A stretch of 43,288 nt of DNA, taken from an uncultured Muribaculaceae bacterium (lineage in GTDB: Bacteria > Bacteroidota > Bacteroidia > Bacteroidales > Muribaculaceae). The stretch's first letter is position 1; each line of letters starts with the position of its first letter. A program made the position numbers and the translations under genes. The stretch lies in assembly GCA_910587925.1 (NCBI GenBank), contig CAJUOC010000023.1:1-43288 (forward strand), read 5' to 3'. Positions 16,292-25,272 of this stretch are shown here, piece after piece. The notes under the pieces were generated by a model that was given only the letters and a program-made list of their open reading frames with translations, had not been told where the DNA came from and made no database searches.

Positions 16292-17623
16292 ATGCGACGT
16301 TTCACACTGCTTACCCTGGCTGCCGCGGCCGTGACTGCCGCAGCCGCCCCCGCCGACTCGTCTTACATCCGCGAGGACGGCTCACGCATAGTATTCTCAC
16401 GCACATCGCCCGAGATGCGGCGTACTCTGGAGAAGACCCGCCCGACGGAGCCGCACGCGGTGTCGGTGCCCCACTTTGTGGTGCGCTCGACCAACGACAA
16501 GTTTATCCTCGCCATCGGCGGCCACATCAATCCCATCGCCGGCTACGACATCGGCAACGACCTCTATGAGCGCGACGGCGCCAGGCTGGCGTTTGTCACC
16601 TCGCAGATACCCGTGCCGGCCGAGCACGGCCGCCGCAGCGACTACTTTATCAACCCGCTCAACGCCAGCCTTGATTTCCAGATCGTGGGGCTGGCCGGCA
16701 CGCCCAACGCCATCACCGCCTACGTGCGGATGGGCACCGACAATAAGGATGCCGCCGTGCGCTTCAAGCGGGCATACGTGAGCTACCGCGACTTCACCCT
16801 TGGCCAGGTGGCCACGCTGATGCAGGACGCCGACGCCTGCCAGCCGCCGACCATCGACCCGCAGGGGCCCTGCGGCATCGTGGGCACCACTTCCTACGAG
16901 ATTTCATACCGCTCGCCCTCCTACGGCGGCTTCCGCTATGCCGTGGGCGTCGACATGCCATCCTACTACTCCTCGGCCGGCTTCTACATGGGCCGCGACT
17001 ACGAGCAGTACCACGGCGAGCAGGTGGCCGACGTGAAAAATGTCGAGCAGATGATGCCCGACATCCCTGTGTGGGTCGAGTACGGGCGCGCGGCGGGCCG
17101 TATACGTCTGTCGGCGATGCTGCGCGGATTCTCATACCGCGACCTGGTGGCCGACTGCCGGCGCACAGTCATGGGCTACGGTGTGATGCTCTCGGGCAAT
17201 CTCTATCCGTGCAAGCCTCTGATACTCTATGGGCAGGTGGCATATGGCCGCGGGTTTGGCAACTATCTCCAGGATATCGCCGGTATGCCGCTGTCGTTTG
17301 TGCCGGCCGACGACCGCCCCGGCCGCATGAAAGCCTCGCCGATGATGGGCTGGGTGGCCGGTGCCACATACAATTTCTCGCCTCGCTGGCAGGCCAATGT
17401 GATGTTTTCGCAGTCGCGCATCTGGGACGTGGCCGAGTACTGCACGGCACCCGATGCCGCCGCCAACTACAAGTATGCGCTCTACGGCGCGGGCAACGTC
17501 TTTTTCAACATCACCTCCTACCTCCAGGTCGGCCTGGAGTATCTCTGGGGGCGGCGCGTGACCTGGAACGAGGGCGGCGCCGACGACTCCCGCATCCAGG
17601 CTCAGTTTAAATTCACTATCTGA
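16292..17623 (+). CDS. DcaP-like outer-membrane porin
   Basis: A 443-residue exported protein with a signal peptide (residues 1 to about 19, ending AAAAAPA). The mature region has alternating beta-strands and ends in QAQFKFTI, a typical barrel C-terminus. The segments FILAIGGHINPIAGYD, LGQVATLMQDADACQPPTIDPQGP and GGFRYAVGVDMP resemble DcaP-family trimeric porins, which take up small organic acids and glycans. The substrate is unknown. It follows gpmA closely and overlaps the convergent HAD gene by 8 bases. Confidence 0.75.
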   Translation: MRRFTLLTLAAAAVTAAAAPADSSYIREDGSRIVFSRTSPEMRRTLEKTRPTEPHAVSVPHFVVRSTNDKFILAIGGHINPIAGYDIGNDLYERDGARLAFVTSQIPVPAEHGRRSDYFINPLNASLDFQIVGLAGTPNAITAYVRMGTDNKDAAVRFKRAYVSYRDFTLGQVATLMQDADACQPPTIDPQGPCGIVGTTSYEISYRSPSYGGFRYAVGVDMPSYYSSAGFYMGRDYEQYHGEQVADVKNVEQMMPDIPVWVEYGRAAGRIRLSAMLRGFSYRDLVADCRRTVMGYGVMLSGNLYPCKPLILYGQVAYGRGFGNYLQDIAGMPLSFVPADDRPGRMKASPMMGWVAGATYNFSPRWQANVMFSQSRIWDVAEYCTAPDAAANYKYALYGAGNVFFNITSYLQVGLEYLWGRRVTWNEGGADDSRIQAQFKFTI

Positions 17624-18194
17624 TGCGCAGGTCGGCGCTGACTCCGGCCAGGCCGGGGTGGGCGCCGACTATGACGCGGCGCACGCCCGGCCGCGCGAGC
17701 AGCGGCATGTCGTCGGGATGGTCGGTGACGACCGTGTCGAGCCGGGCGCCGCGGGCCTCGGCGTAGCTCAGCACGCGCCGCAGCTTCTCGGCGCCGCGGC
17801 ACTCGACGGCACAGCGCGCGTCGGTACTCACGCTGTCGCCATCCCATATCAGCGGCACGTACAGCTCCGAGGCGGCAGTGGCCAGCACCACGATGCCGCC
17901 CGCCTCGCGGTGGCGCCGCATGAGGGCGTCGACCTCGGGGCGGCGCATGGCGTCGACGCGGCCGCGGAAGTCGGCGACAAAGGCCGCGTCGGGGCGTATG
18001 GCGGCGAGCACACGCCGCTTCATGGCCACATGACTCGATACTCTGAGCCGCCGCAGAGTCAGCGCCGCCAGTATGCGCAGCCGCGAGCGGATGCCGCCGT
18101 GGCGCAGGCCGCAGCGTATGTATTCATGCAGGGTGTTGCCCCTGACGAGGGTGCCGTCGAGGTCGACGGCCATCAGCGGTAGTCGCGTGCCCAT
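17616..18194 (-). CDS. HAD-family phosphatase
   Basis: A 192-residue haloacid-dehalogenase-type hydrolase. Motif I is DLDGTLVRG with Asp11 and Asp13; motif II is around LATAASE; a Lys near ECRGAEKL and motif IV VVTDHPDDMPLL complete the site. A helical cap (about 20-95) resembles that of phosphoserine-phosphatase-like (HAD-IB) members. It ends a nine-gene coupled series, overlapping the phosphoribosyltransferase gene by 22 bases, so the two may act in one pathway. The substrate is unknown. Confidence 0.8.
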   Translation of the reverse strand: MGTRLPLMAVDLDGTLVRGNTLHEYIRCGLRHGGIRSRLRILAALTLRRLRVSSHVAMKRRVLAAIRPDAAFVADFRGRVDAMRRPEVDALMRRHREAGGIVVLATAASELYVPLIWDGDSVSTDARCAVECRGAEKLRRVLSYAEARGARLDTVVTDHPDDMPLLARPGVRRVIVGAHPGLAGVSADLRIR

Positions 18195-18709
18195 GGAAAT
18201 CTGATGAGTGTGTCGGTATATAGAGCCGTGTCGGGGCGTATGAGCGGGTCGGGAGTGGTGACGGTGATGGCGGCGGTATGTATGCGCGCTGCGGGGACGG
18301 CGCGGCGCAGTGCAGCGACCACGGCGAGCATGGTGGTGCCGCTGTCGACGGCGTCGTCGACCACAAGTATATCACGGGCCGCCGGGGTCTGCGGGGGGAT
18401 ATCCACCTCGGGCAGCGCCGCCGGCGGACGCTTGCGCAGACGCTCGGCCTCGATGATGCGCAGGCGGTCGCGCACGGCCCGCGGCAGCAGTCGTATGATG
18501 GCAAATATCCACTCGTGGCGGGCCTTGGCGGCTGTCGACGGGCGGTGGCACTCCACGGCCGTGTGTGGCACGCCCGGGTATATGTGCCCGGCCACGTGCA
18601 CCCCGCCGCTGGCGATGCCCACCACCAGGTCGGGCGCCGGGCCGCAGGCCTGCTCCAGGCGGCGGCAGTCGCGCGCGAAATCGTCGGGTGTAAGGGTGAT
18701 GACTCTCAT
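18173..18709 (-). CDS. Phosphoribosyltransferase-fold protein
   Basis: A 178-residue type I phosphoribosyltransferase-like protein. The PRPP-binding loop ILVVDDAVDSGTTM is at 114-127, with a second phosphate loop GIASGGVHVAG at 31-41. There is no typical purine-salvage specificity loop. The insert at 55-110 is Arg-rich. It overlaps the upstream glycan hydrolase by 4 bases and the downstream HAD phosphatase by 22. A transfer of ribose-phosphate followed by dephosphorylation is a possible shared job, but the acceptor is not known. Confidence 0.75.
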   Translation of the reverse strand: MRVITLTPDDFARDCRRLEQACGPAPDLVVGIASGGVHVAGHIYPGVPHTAVECHRPSTAAKARHEWIFAIIRLLPRAVRDRLRIIEAERLRKRPPAALPEVDIPPQTPAARDILVVDDAVDSGTTMLAVVAALRRAVPAARIHTAAITVTTPDPLIRPDTALYTDTLIRFPWARDYR

Positions 18710-20145
18710 AGGCTTACGGTGAGTGGCGCCGATGGCGCCGATTCCTGCCCCACGCGGCTGAGCGATGTGACCACATACACTCCGCCGCGGCCGTCAAGCT
18801 GCCACTCGCGGCTGTAGGTCACGCCCAGCAGGGCGTCGGAGCGGGTGAGGTCGACCTGCTCGCCGGGCGCAAACCGATATACGGCCCAGCGCACGGCGTC
18901 GTCGGCCTTGGCGGCGGGGGCGTCGGCCGTCCATGCCAGCCGCGACCCGAGGATACGCAGGGCGCGCGGAGCCTTGGGCGCGCGGTCGCTCAGCCAGGGA
19001 TAGACCGGCGGCAGCGCGGGGCGGCGGTGATACACGGCGCGCAGCGAGTCGGCGATGCCGCCGCGGTTGGCCGTCAGGTCGTAGCCCGGCCACCAGCAGT
19101 GGCCGGTGACCTCGGGGCGTCGGCGGGCCAGCGACAGCTTGGCGTGGAGCTCGCCGGGCGCCGGCTCCATCGTGCGGGCGATGTCTTGCCCGATGTACAT
19201 GTGGCGACCGCACGAATTGTCGGCCCACCAGTCGAGCAGCAGTCGCGAGGGCGCGGCCTTGTGGTCGAGTGGCCAGTAGAGCTGGGGCAGCTGATAGTCG
19301 ATCCAGCCGCGGCGCGCCCACAGCAGTATGTCGGCGTAGAGGTCGTCGTAGTTCTGCAGACCCGACGAGGGGCTGCCCGCCGGGTCTGTGGCGGCGTTGC
19401 GCCAGATGCCGAAGGGGCTTACCCCGAATACCACCCAGGGCTTGGCGGCGGCTATCACGTCGTGTATCTGCTCAATGAGCAGGTCGACGTTGCGACGGCG
19501 CCAGTCGGCCAGCTTCATGCCTTTGCCGTGGCGGCTGAAGGAGGCGCGGTCGTCAAAGCGCACGCCCTTGACGGGATAGGGGTAGAAGTAGTCGTCGAAG
19601 TGTATGCCGTCGACATCGTAGCGGGTCACGATATCGCGCACCACCGCGGCGATATGGTCGCGGTTGGCCGGCTGGCCGGGGTCGAAGTACAGTCGCCCGT
19701 CGTACCGCACCGTGCGCTCGGGATGGCGGCGGGCTATGTGCCCGGCCGGCACGCTCTGGCGGCGGGTGGCCGTGATGCGGTAGGGGTTGAGCCAGGCGTG
19801 CAGCTCCATGCCGCGGGCGTGGGCCTCGTCGATGACAAACTGCAGCGGGTCCCATGCCGGCGACGGCGCCTTGCCTCCGGGACAGAGATAGCAGCTCCAT
19901 GGCTCGAGCCGCGAGGCATAGAAGGCGTCGGCCTGCGGGCGCACCTGGAAGATGACGGCGTTGATGCCGGCGGCCTGCAGCGAGTCGAGCTGCGCGCGCA
20001 GGTATGCCTTGTTGGCGGCGGTGGAGCGGCGGGCATAGTCGTCGCGGTATACGGTCTGGAGCCACGCTCCGCGGAACTCGCGCCGCTGCCCGGCCGCGGC
20101 GAGCACCGTCAGTGCGGTGAGTAGTATCAGTGTGAGTCGTCGCAT
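18706..20145 (-). CDS. Family 10-like glycoside hydrolase (GHL10/DUF187)
   Basis: A 479-residue exported protein with a signal peptide (MRRLTLILLTALTVLAAAG). The GHL10 barrel is clear: FRGAWLQTVYRDD, AGINAVIFQVRPQADAFY, HAWLNPYRIT, DGIHFDDYFYPYP and WVVFGVSPFGIWRN. A C-terminal fibronectin-like domain follows (about 390-479). E. coli DigH, a member of this fold, cuts stripped peptidoglycan strands, so a cell-wall substrate is plausible. The open frame continues upstream to 20658, but only inside the MBOAT gene; the ATG at 20145 shares one base with the MBOAT stop. The O-acetylation genes upstream suggest work on the same glycan. Confidence 0.85.
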   Translation of the reverse strand: MRRLTLILLTALTVLAAAGQRREFRGAWLQTVYRDDYARRSTAANKAYLRAQLDSLQAAGINAVIFQVRPQADAFYASRLEPWSCYLCPGGKAPSPAWDPLQFVIDEAHARGMELHAWLNPYRITATRRQSVPAGHIARRHPERTVRYDGRLYFDPGQPANRDHIAAVVRDIVTRYDVDGIHFDDYFYPYPVKGVRFDDRASFSRHGKGMKLADWRRRNVDLLIEQIHDVIAAAKPWVVFGVSPFGIWRNAATDPAGSPSSGLQNYDDLYADILLWARRGWIDYQLPQLYWPLDHKAAPSRLLLDWWADNSCGRHMYIGQDIARTMEPAPGELHAKLSLARRRPEVTGHCWWPGYDLTANRGGIADSLRAVYHRRPALPPVYPWLSDRAPKAPRALRILGSRLAWTADAPAAKADDAVRWAVYRFAPGEQVDLTRSDALLGVTYSREWQLDGRGGVYVVTSLSRVGQESAPSAPLTVSL

Positions 20146-21638
20146 CAGTATTGCAGATAGATAAAGGGCACAAGGTCGGCCGAGCGGGCCTGTATCACCA
20201 TGAAGAGCACCACGGCCAGTACCAGGCTCTGGGCGGCGGCCGGTGTGGCGGCAAAGGCGCGTGTGGCGGTGAGGGTCCAGCGCGACGGGGCGAAGTGGAT
20301 CAGCAGCCCCGCGGCGATGGCGGCGGTAATCATGGCGTAGCTTGTCACAAACTGCGGCGCCACCGACAGGTGAAAGTCGCCCCAAATCTGTGTCCACATG
20401 GCCGAGAGCGTGTCGACAGACGGCGCCCGGAAGATGGCAAAGCCCACCACCACCAGCGCAAAGGTCACGGCGATATTTGCCGCGCGCACCGGCAGCGTGC
20501 CGCGCATGGCCTCGGGCAGGCGCCACACTCCGCGCAGGGCCTTGTGGCCGGCCAGCAGCAGGCCGTGGTACACGCCCCAGAGCAGATACATCCAGCCGGC
20601 GCCGTGCCACAGGCCGCCCAGGGCCATGGTGAGCAGATTGTTGAGATATGTGCGCCACTTGCCGCGGCGCGAGCCGCCCAGCGGTATGTAGAGATAGTCG
20701 CGCAGCCAGCTCGACAGCGAGATATGCCAGCGGCGCCAGAATTCCTGAGGATTCTGCGACTTGAAGGGCGCGCGGAAGTTGTCTTTGAAGCGGTAGCCCA
20801 TGAGCAGCGCCAGGCCGATGGCCATGTCGGAGTATCCCGAAAAATCGCAGTAGAGCTGGAGTGTGAAGCCGATGCAGCCTGTCACCACCTCAAATCCCGA
20901 GTACAGCGAGGGGTTGTCAAATATGCGGTCGACAAATCCCGAGCTGATATAGTCGGCGATGAGCACCTTCTTGACCAGACCGGCCATGATGAGGAAAAAG
21001 CCCTCGGCGGTCATCTGCGGTGTGGCGGTCGGGTGAGCCTTTATCTGGGGCAGGAAGTCGCGGGCGCGCACGACCGGTCCGGCCAGCAGCGGCGCGAAGA
21101 AGGTGAGGCTGAATGTATAGTGGAGCAGATTGCGCTCGGGCGCCATGTCGCCGCGGTAGATGTCGACGATGTAGCTGATGGAGCGGAAGGTGATGAAGGA
21201 TATGCCGGCCGGCACCAGGAATGTGAGGGCGTCGAAGTGGGTGGCCGTCGCGCGCGCCCACAGGTCGCCCAGCAGATTGAAGTACTTGAAGAAGCAGAGC
21301 ATGCCCAGATCGGCCACCACTACATATCCCACCGCCACGCGCCGCCATACCGGCCGCCGCAGCGCCCCGAGCGCCAGCCCGGCCAGGTAGTCGTTGAGGC
21401 AGATGCCCAGGAGCAGCAGGCAGCACTCGGCGCTCGACTTGTAGTAGAAATAGAGCGAGAAGAGTATCGTGGCCACCATGCGCAGGGTGGGGCGGTGACG
21501 CAGTATATGGTACACGGCCATGAAGCCTGCAAACAGCAGCAGGAAGAGGCCCGTGTTGAAGAGCAGCGGCGAGGCGGCGTCGTAGCGCAGCAGGTCGAGC
21601 AGCCGCGCGGGGTCGAAGGTGTTGATGAAGTCGGTCAT
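20145..21638 (-). CDS. MBOAT family O-acyltransferase (AlgI/PatA-like)
   Basis: A 497-residue polytopic membrane protein with about 11-12 hydrophobic segments. It has the MBOAT core: FAPLLAGPVVRA, DFSGYSDMAIGLALLMGY, NFRAPFKSQNPQEFWRRWHISLS and GGLWHGAGW with the conserved His345; a second His358 is in VYHG. AlgI and PatA proteins of this family carry acetyl groups across the inner membrane to periplasmic SGNH transferases. Two SGNH genes lie directly upstream, the nearest overlapping by 4 bases, which makes an O-acetylation system of a polysaccharide or peptidoglycan very likely. Confidence 0.92.
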   Translation of the reverse strand: MTDFINTFDPARLLDLLRYDAASPLLFNTGLFLLLFAGFMAVYHILRHRPTLRMVATILFSLYFYYKSSAECCLLLLGICLNDYLAGLALGALRRPVWRRVAVGYVVVADLGMLCFFKYFNLLGDLWARATATHFDALTFLVPAGISFITFRSISYIVDIYRGDMAPERNLLHYTFSLTFFAPLLAGPVVRARDFLPQIKAHPTATPQMTAEGFFLIMAGLVKKVLIADYISSGFVDRIFDNPSLYSGFEVVTGCIGFTLQLYCDFSGYSDMAIGLALLMGYRFKDNFRAPFKSQNPQEFWRRWHISLSSWLRDYLYIPLGGSRRGKWRTYLNNLLTMALGGLWHGAGWMYLLWGVYHGLLLAGHKALRGVWRLPEAMRGTLPVRAANIAVTFALVVVGFAIFRAPSVDTLSAMWTQIWGDFHLSVAPQFVTSYAMITAAIAAGLLIHFAPSRWTLTATRAFAATPAAAQSLVLAVVLFMVIQARSADLVPFIYLQY

Positions 21639-22900
21639 TGCGGGTCGGTGGAGAGAGCGTTGAGGAGAGCGTCGGCGGTGAGGTGCCCTTGGAGGCGGTA
21701 GCCGTCGGCGGTGAGGTGGATGCGGTCGCGGCCGAGATTGCGGTCGGCCAGCCAGCGGGCGCCGCTGCCACGGCCACCGGCCACTTCATACCAGTCGTAG
21801 AGAGCGATATGGTGGGTGCGGGCGTAGTCGGCGATGACGTCGCGCAGGCGGCTGATGTTGGGGTTGACGGCATAGGTGGTCACCCGGCGACGGCGGCGTC
21901 CGCGCCCGCGGCGCGTCGTGGAGCGGCGGTAGCACTCGGCCGGCGTCACCAGCAGCAGCTCAGCGCCGGGATTGTGGCGGCGCAGGTCGGTGACCAGGGC
22001 GTCGATGTCGGCGCGGAAAGCTGCGTCGGATATGCGGCCGAAGGCCTCGTTGGTGCCCAGGCTCACGATGATGAGCGCGGGGTCGAGAGCGGCGACTCCG
22101 CGGCCGGGGTCGCCCGTGAGGGTATATGTCGAGTAGGTGGCGCCGTTGTTGCCGATCACGTGGTATGCCAGCCCGGCTGCGCCGCGGTGCAGCACCACCC
22201 CGCCTACGGCCGCGCCGGAGTGGGCCTCAAGGGTCACGGCGGCCTCTACGGCCGCGTGCTCCAGTCTTACCTCGGGATAGCGCCCGGCCTCTGATGCGGT
22301 ATAGGTGGCGGGCAGCCCGTGCACACTCACACTGCGTATCTCCAGCCCCGGCGAGGTGCCGACAAATGTAAGGCGGTCAAAGGGCTCGCGCGCGCTCACT
22401 TTCAGCGTGAAAGGGCCGGCGGTGGCGGGTGCGGCCGCTATGCCGGTAAATGTCATCTCGGTGGGCCAGGGCATACGCAGCAGGCGCGATGTCACCATGC
22501 CGTCTGTGGTGGTGATGGCATAGTCGCGGGGCTCGTTGGTGCCGGCCATGCGGAAGGGGATTATCAGGCCGCGCCCGGCGCTGCCGTACACGCTCTGCAG
22601 CCGCTCGCGCACGACCGCCGTGGCAAAGTCGGCCTGGAGATGGGAGTCGCCGATATGGGCGATGCTCACGGCCGTGTCGGCGCTGGCGGCCATGCGGCGG
22701 CGCAGACCGCTCCAGTCGGCGCCGTTGAGCTGTATGCGGTTGACGGCCAGACGTATGTATGGCGGTATTTTCACCTGTGCACCGGCCGCAGCGGCCGCTG
22801 CCTCGATGGAGGGATTCTCGCGTATCTCGGCGTCGGTGGCGTCGGCGGAGTCAGGCGGTGCGGCGATGGACAGCAGCAGGCATATGAGTAAGTCAATCAT
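21635..22900 (-). CDS. Periplasmic SGNH/GDSL hydrolase-like protein 1
   Basis: A 421-residue exported protein with a signal peptide (MIDLLICLLLSIAAP). The SGNH blocks are complete: GDSH with Ser86, a block II glycine (IGNNGA), LGTNE with the block III Asn, and Asp392/His395 in RDRIHL. A beta-sandwich-like insert (about 150-250) splits the fold, as in AlgX/PatB-like acetyltransferases and carbohydrate esterases. An Arg-rich loop (TTRRGRGRRRRR) near 340 is unusual and may bind an acidic glycan. I chose the ATG at 22900; a TTG at 22927 is less likely. It overlaps the upstream SGNH gene by 8 bases. Confidence 0.85.
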   Translation of the reverse strand: MIDLLICLLLSIAAPPDSADATDAEIRENPSIEAAAAAAGAQVKIPPYIRLAVNRIQLNGADWSGLRRRMAASADTAVSIAHIGDSHLQADFATAVVRERLQSVYGSAGRGLIIPFRMAGTNEPRDYAITTTDGMVTSRLLRMPWPTEMTFTGIAAAPATAGPFTLKVSAREPFDRLTFVGTSPGLEIRSVSVHGLPATYTASEAGRYPEVRLEHAAVEAAVTLEAHSGAAVGGVVLHRGAAGLAYHVIGNNGATYSTYTLTGDPGRGVAALDPALIIVSLGTNEAFGRISDAAFRADIDALVTDLRRHNPGAELLLVTPAECYRRSTTRRGRGRRRRRVTTYAVNPNISRLRDVIADYARTHHIALYDWYEVAGGRGSGARWLADRNLGRDRIHLTADGYRLQGHLTADALLNALSTDPQ

Positions 22901-24284
22901 TGAGAGAGGAGTGGAGAGAGTTGACAAAAATGCGGGCCAGCTCGGCGCCGCCCTTGTGGTTGAGATGGATGTAGTCGGCGTTGACCAGCTTGCGGCGGTG
23001 CCAGTCTACGGCGGCGTCGGCGCCGCCCATGGCCTCGCGGGTGTCCCAGAAGAGCACACCGGCGCGCCGGGCCACGTCGCGCTGTGCTTTCACCATGGCC
23101 GGGGCTGTGGCCAGCGAGTGCACCTCGCTGCCCTGCTTCTGACCGCGGTCGCCGATGCCCATCAGCAGTATCACGGCGCCGGGGTACTGAGCCTTGACGG
23201 TGTGCACCGCCTCGACCATTGCCGCGGCATATGCCGAGTAGTCGCGCTGGGCCGACGACAGCGCGTTGATGCCGTACTCCATCACGATGAGGTCGTAGTC
23301 GACGGTGTGGCGCATCTCGGCGGCGAGGTCGGCGTTGATGTTGCGGTGGGTGATGCCGCTGTTGCCGCGCATACTCATGCAGTCGAGCACTATGCCCGAG
23401 GGCGTCTCGAGCCAAGCGCCGAGCATCTTGAGGCCGGCGATGCCGGTCGATACGGTGAGGCGCTTGGTGGGAGCGTCGGTACTGACGGTCTGCACGTCGG
23501 GCGAGGCCACCAGGCTGTGGGTCACCGAGCCGCTGTCGGTGGTGAGGGTGATGTCGCCCGCCGTGGGCGCTATCACCATCACGGTGCTGCGGCTCCACGA
23601 GTCGGCGCGCGCCGGGCGGTGAGAGCCTTTGTAGGTGACTGTGGCGCCGGGCGACGCCGTATAGTATACGCCGCTGAGCGGCTTCACGCGGTCTGAGCCG
23701 ATGTGGCGCATGTCGCGCTCCTCCCAGCCCTGCGAGGTCTGGCGCACCGACTGGCGGAAGCCTGGAAAATTGCTGTGGGCGGCCATGTATCCCACGCCGC
23801 GGCCGCCGTAGCGCTCCTGTAGCAGCGAGCGCACGTCCTGGGTGAAGATGTCTCCCTCGATGTATGAGTCGCCGGTCACGGCGATACGCACCGCCCGGCT
23901 GCCGGAGCCGGCGAGCGCCGAGCGCAGCGTGGCCAGCGCTGAGCCGTCGGGCGAGTAGTCTTCGATGAGCACAGTGCCGTCGGCGGCACGCGGCGCGGTG
24001 AAGTCGTCGGGCAGCGGCGCCGGGGCGGGCGGGCCGGCCACAGAGTCGGCGGCGGCAGTGGAGTCGGCGGCGGCCGGCCGGAGTGTGAGCGCGGCCAGCT
24101 CGGGGTCGATGCTCTCGTGGGTCACGTATGTCTTGTCTGACTCGGGCAGCAGGTCGCCCAGCAGATTGAAGCTGCGCAGGCGGCCGCCCGACAGGGTGTC
24201 CCAGGGCAGCAGCGACAGCACGGCCAGCGCGGCCAGCGCCATCAGTATCACTATGATGGGATTACCGGCAGGAGAGTTGCGCAT
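22893..24284 (-). CDS. Membrane-anchored SGNH/GDSL protein 2
   Basis: A 463-residue protein with an N-terminal membrane anchor (about 9-27) and a low-complexity Ala/Pro linker to about residue 100. The periplasmic SGNH domain has GDSY with Ser140, block III EYGIN and Asp437/His440 in ADYIHLN. Its architecture (TM, linker, SGNH domain) resembles PatB/AlgJ/AlgX-type O-acetyltransferases. It overlaps the upstream menF-like gene by 23 bases and the downstream SGNH gene by 8. It may transfer acetate and the other SGNH protein may transfer or remove it; the division is not decidable from sequence. Confidence 0.85.
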   Translation of the reverse strand: MRNSPAGNPIIVILMALAALAVLSLLPWDTLSGGRLRSFNLLGDLLPESDKTYVTHESIDPELAALTLRPAAADSTAAADSVAGPPAPAPLPDDFTAPRAADGTVLIEDYSPDGSALATLRSALAGSGSRAVRIAVTGDSYIEGDIFTQDVRSLLQERYGGRGVGYMAAHSNFPGFRQSVRQTSQGWEERDMRHIGSDRVKPLSGVYYTASPGATVTYKGSHRPARADSWSRSTVMVIAPTAGDITLTTDSGSVTHSLVASPDVQTVSTDAPTKRLTVSTGIAGLKMLGAWLETPSGIVLDCMSMRGNSGITHRNINADLAAEMRHTVDYDLIVMEYGINALSSAQRDYSAYAAAMVEAVHTVKAQYPGAVILLMGIGDRGQKQGSEVHSLATAPAMVKAQRDVARRAGVLFWDTREAMGGADAAVDWHRRKLVNADYIHLNHKGGAELARIFVNSLHSSLND

Positions 24285-25272
24285 CGTCGATGATTTGAAG
24301 CAGCGGGCGGGCCTTGGCCGAGGCTTCGTCCCACTCGGCCGCGGGCTCGCTCAGAGCGGTGATGCCCCCGCCGGCGTATATGCAGGCATCGCCGGTGGCG
24401 GGGTCGAAATTCATGCAGCGGAGATTTACATAGCAGCGGCGCCGGCCGTCGGGGTCGGCCACTTCGATGTATCCGGCGTATAGCCGTCGGGGATGCTCCT
24501 CGAGCGCCTCTATCTGGCCGAGGGCCTTGTCGCGGGGCAGGCCGGCCACGGCGGGTGTGGGGCTGAGCGCGTCGAGCAGGGCGGCGGTATCGGTGGCGGC
24601 GGCGAGGGTCGCCTCGACGGGGGTGTGGAGGTGCTCGACGGCGCCCCAGCGCAGAGTCGAGCGCCGGCCGACGCTCACGCGGGCTCCGGCGTAGCGCAGG
24701 GTGTCGGCGATGAAGTCTGTCACCATGGCGTGCTCGCGCAGATTTTTCTCGTCCCAGGGCGAGGAGTCGGTACGGGTGCCGGCCAGGGCCATCGTATGCA
24801 GGCGCCGGCCGTCGATGTCGGCGAGCAGCTCGGGTGTGGCTCCCATCCAGGCGCCTGTGGCGGGGGTGTATGCCAGATAGCGGAAGGTGTCGGGATTGCG
24901 CCCGAAGAGCAGGTCGGCTGCCGCGACCCAGTCGGTATGCGGGGCGTGGCGGCAGATGGCACGCGAGATCACTGTCTTGCCGCTCTCAGCGGTGTGGGAG
25001 GCGGCCACGGCCGTCACGGCCGCCGCATGGCTCTCGGGCGTGGTGCTGCGGCTCCATACCGCGGCTATCGCATCTCCGGCCGGCGACGATGCGATGTCGA
25101 TGGCCCCGGCCCGCGGTGTGGCCCACGGGCACAGCGCCACCCTCGCGCCCTCGGCGCCGTGCTCGGCGAGCGACACCTCGGCGCTGCCGGGGTGGGCATA
25201 CAGGGCAAAGGGGGTACCGCTACCGAGCAGCCCGCGCAGCCGCCCGATGATATGTGCCGGGAGTGCGGTCAT
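24262..25272 (-). CDS. menF: Isochorismate synthase (chorismate-binding family)
   Basis: A 336-residue enzyme of the anthranilate/isochorismate synthase fold, converting chorismate to isochorismate for menaquinone. Family motifs are ATPELLADIDGRRLHTMALAGTR (about 144-166), EHAMVTDFI, LSPTPAVAGLPRDKAL (about 236-251) and IYAGGGI with WDEASAKARP. It is shorter than E. coli MenF, as is usual in Bacteroidales. Its normal partners menD and menB are not here; it lies between rimO (4-base overlap) and the SGNH genes (23-base overlap). Confidence 0.88.
   Translation of the reverse strand: MTALPAHIIGRLRGLLGSGTPFALYAHPGSAEVSLAEHGAEGARVALCPWATPRAGAIDIASSPAGDAIAAVWSRSTTPESHAAAVTAVAASHTAESGKTVISRAICRHAPHTDWVAAADLLFGRNPDTFRYLAYTPATGAWMGATPELLADIDGRRLHTMALAGTRTDSSPWDEKNLREHAMVTDFIADTLRYAGARVSVGRRSTLRWGAVEHLHTPVEATLAAATDTAALLDALSPTPAVAGLPRDKALGQIEALEEHPRRLYAGYIEVADPDGRRRCYVNLRCMNFDPATGDACIYAGGGITALSEPAAEWDEASAKARPLLQIIDDAQLSCR

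Noticed and set aside
19027..20124. A 365-residue open frame on the plus strand
   Set aside because: Antisense to the GHL10 hydrolase, no family features, no start signal.
20151..21701. A 516-residue open frame on the plus strand
   Set aside because: It lies antisense to the MBOAT gene, whose motifs are clear; its composition (Gln/Ala/His/Arg-rich, no domain) is that of a GC-rich shadow frame.
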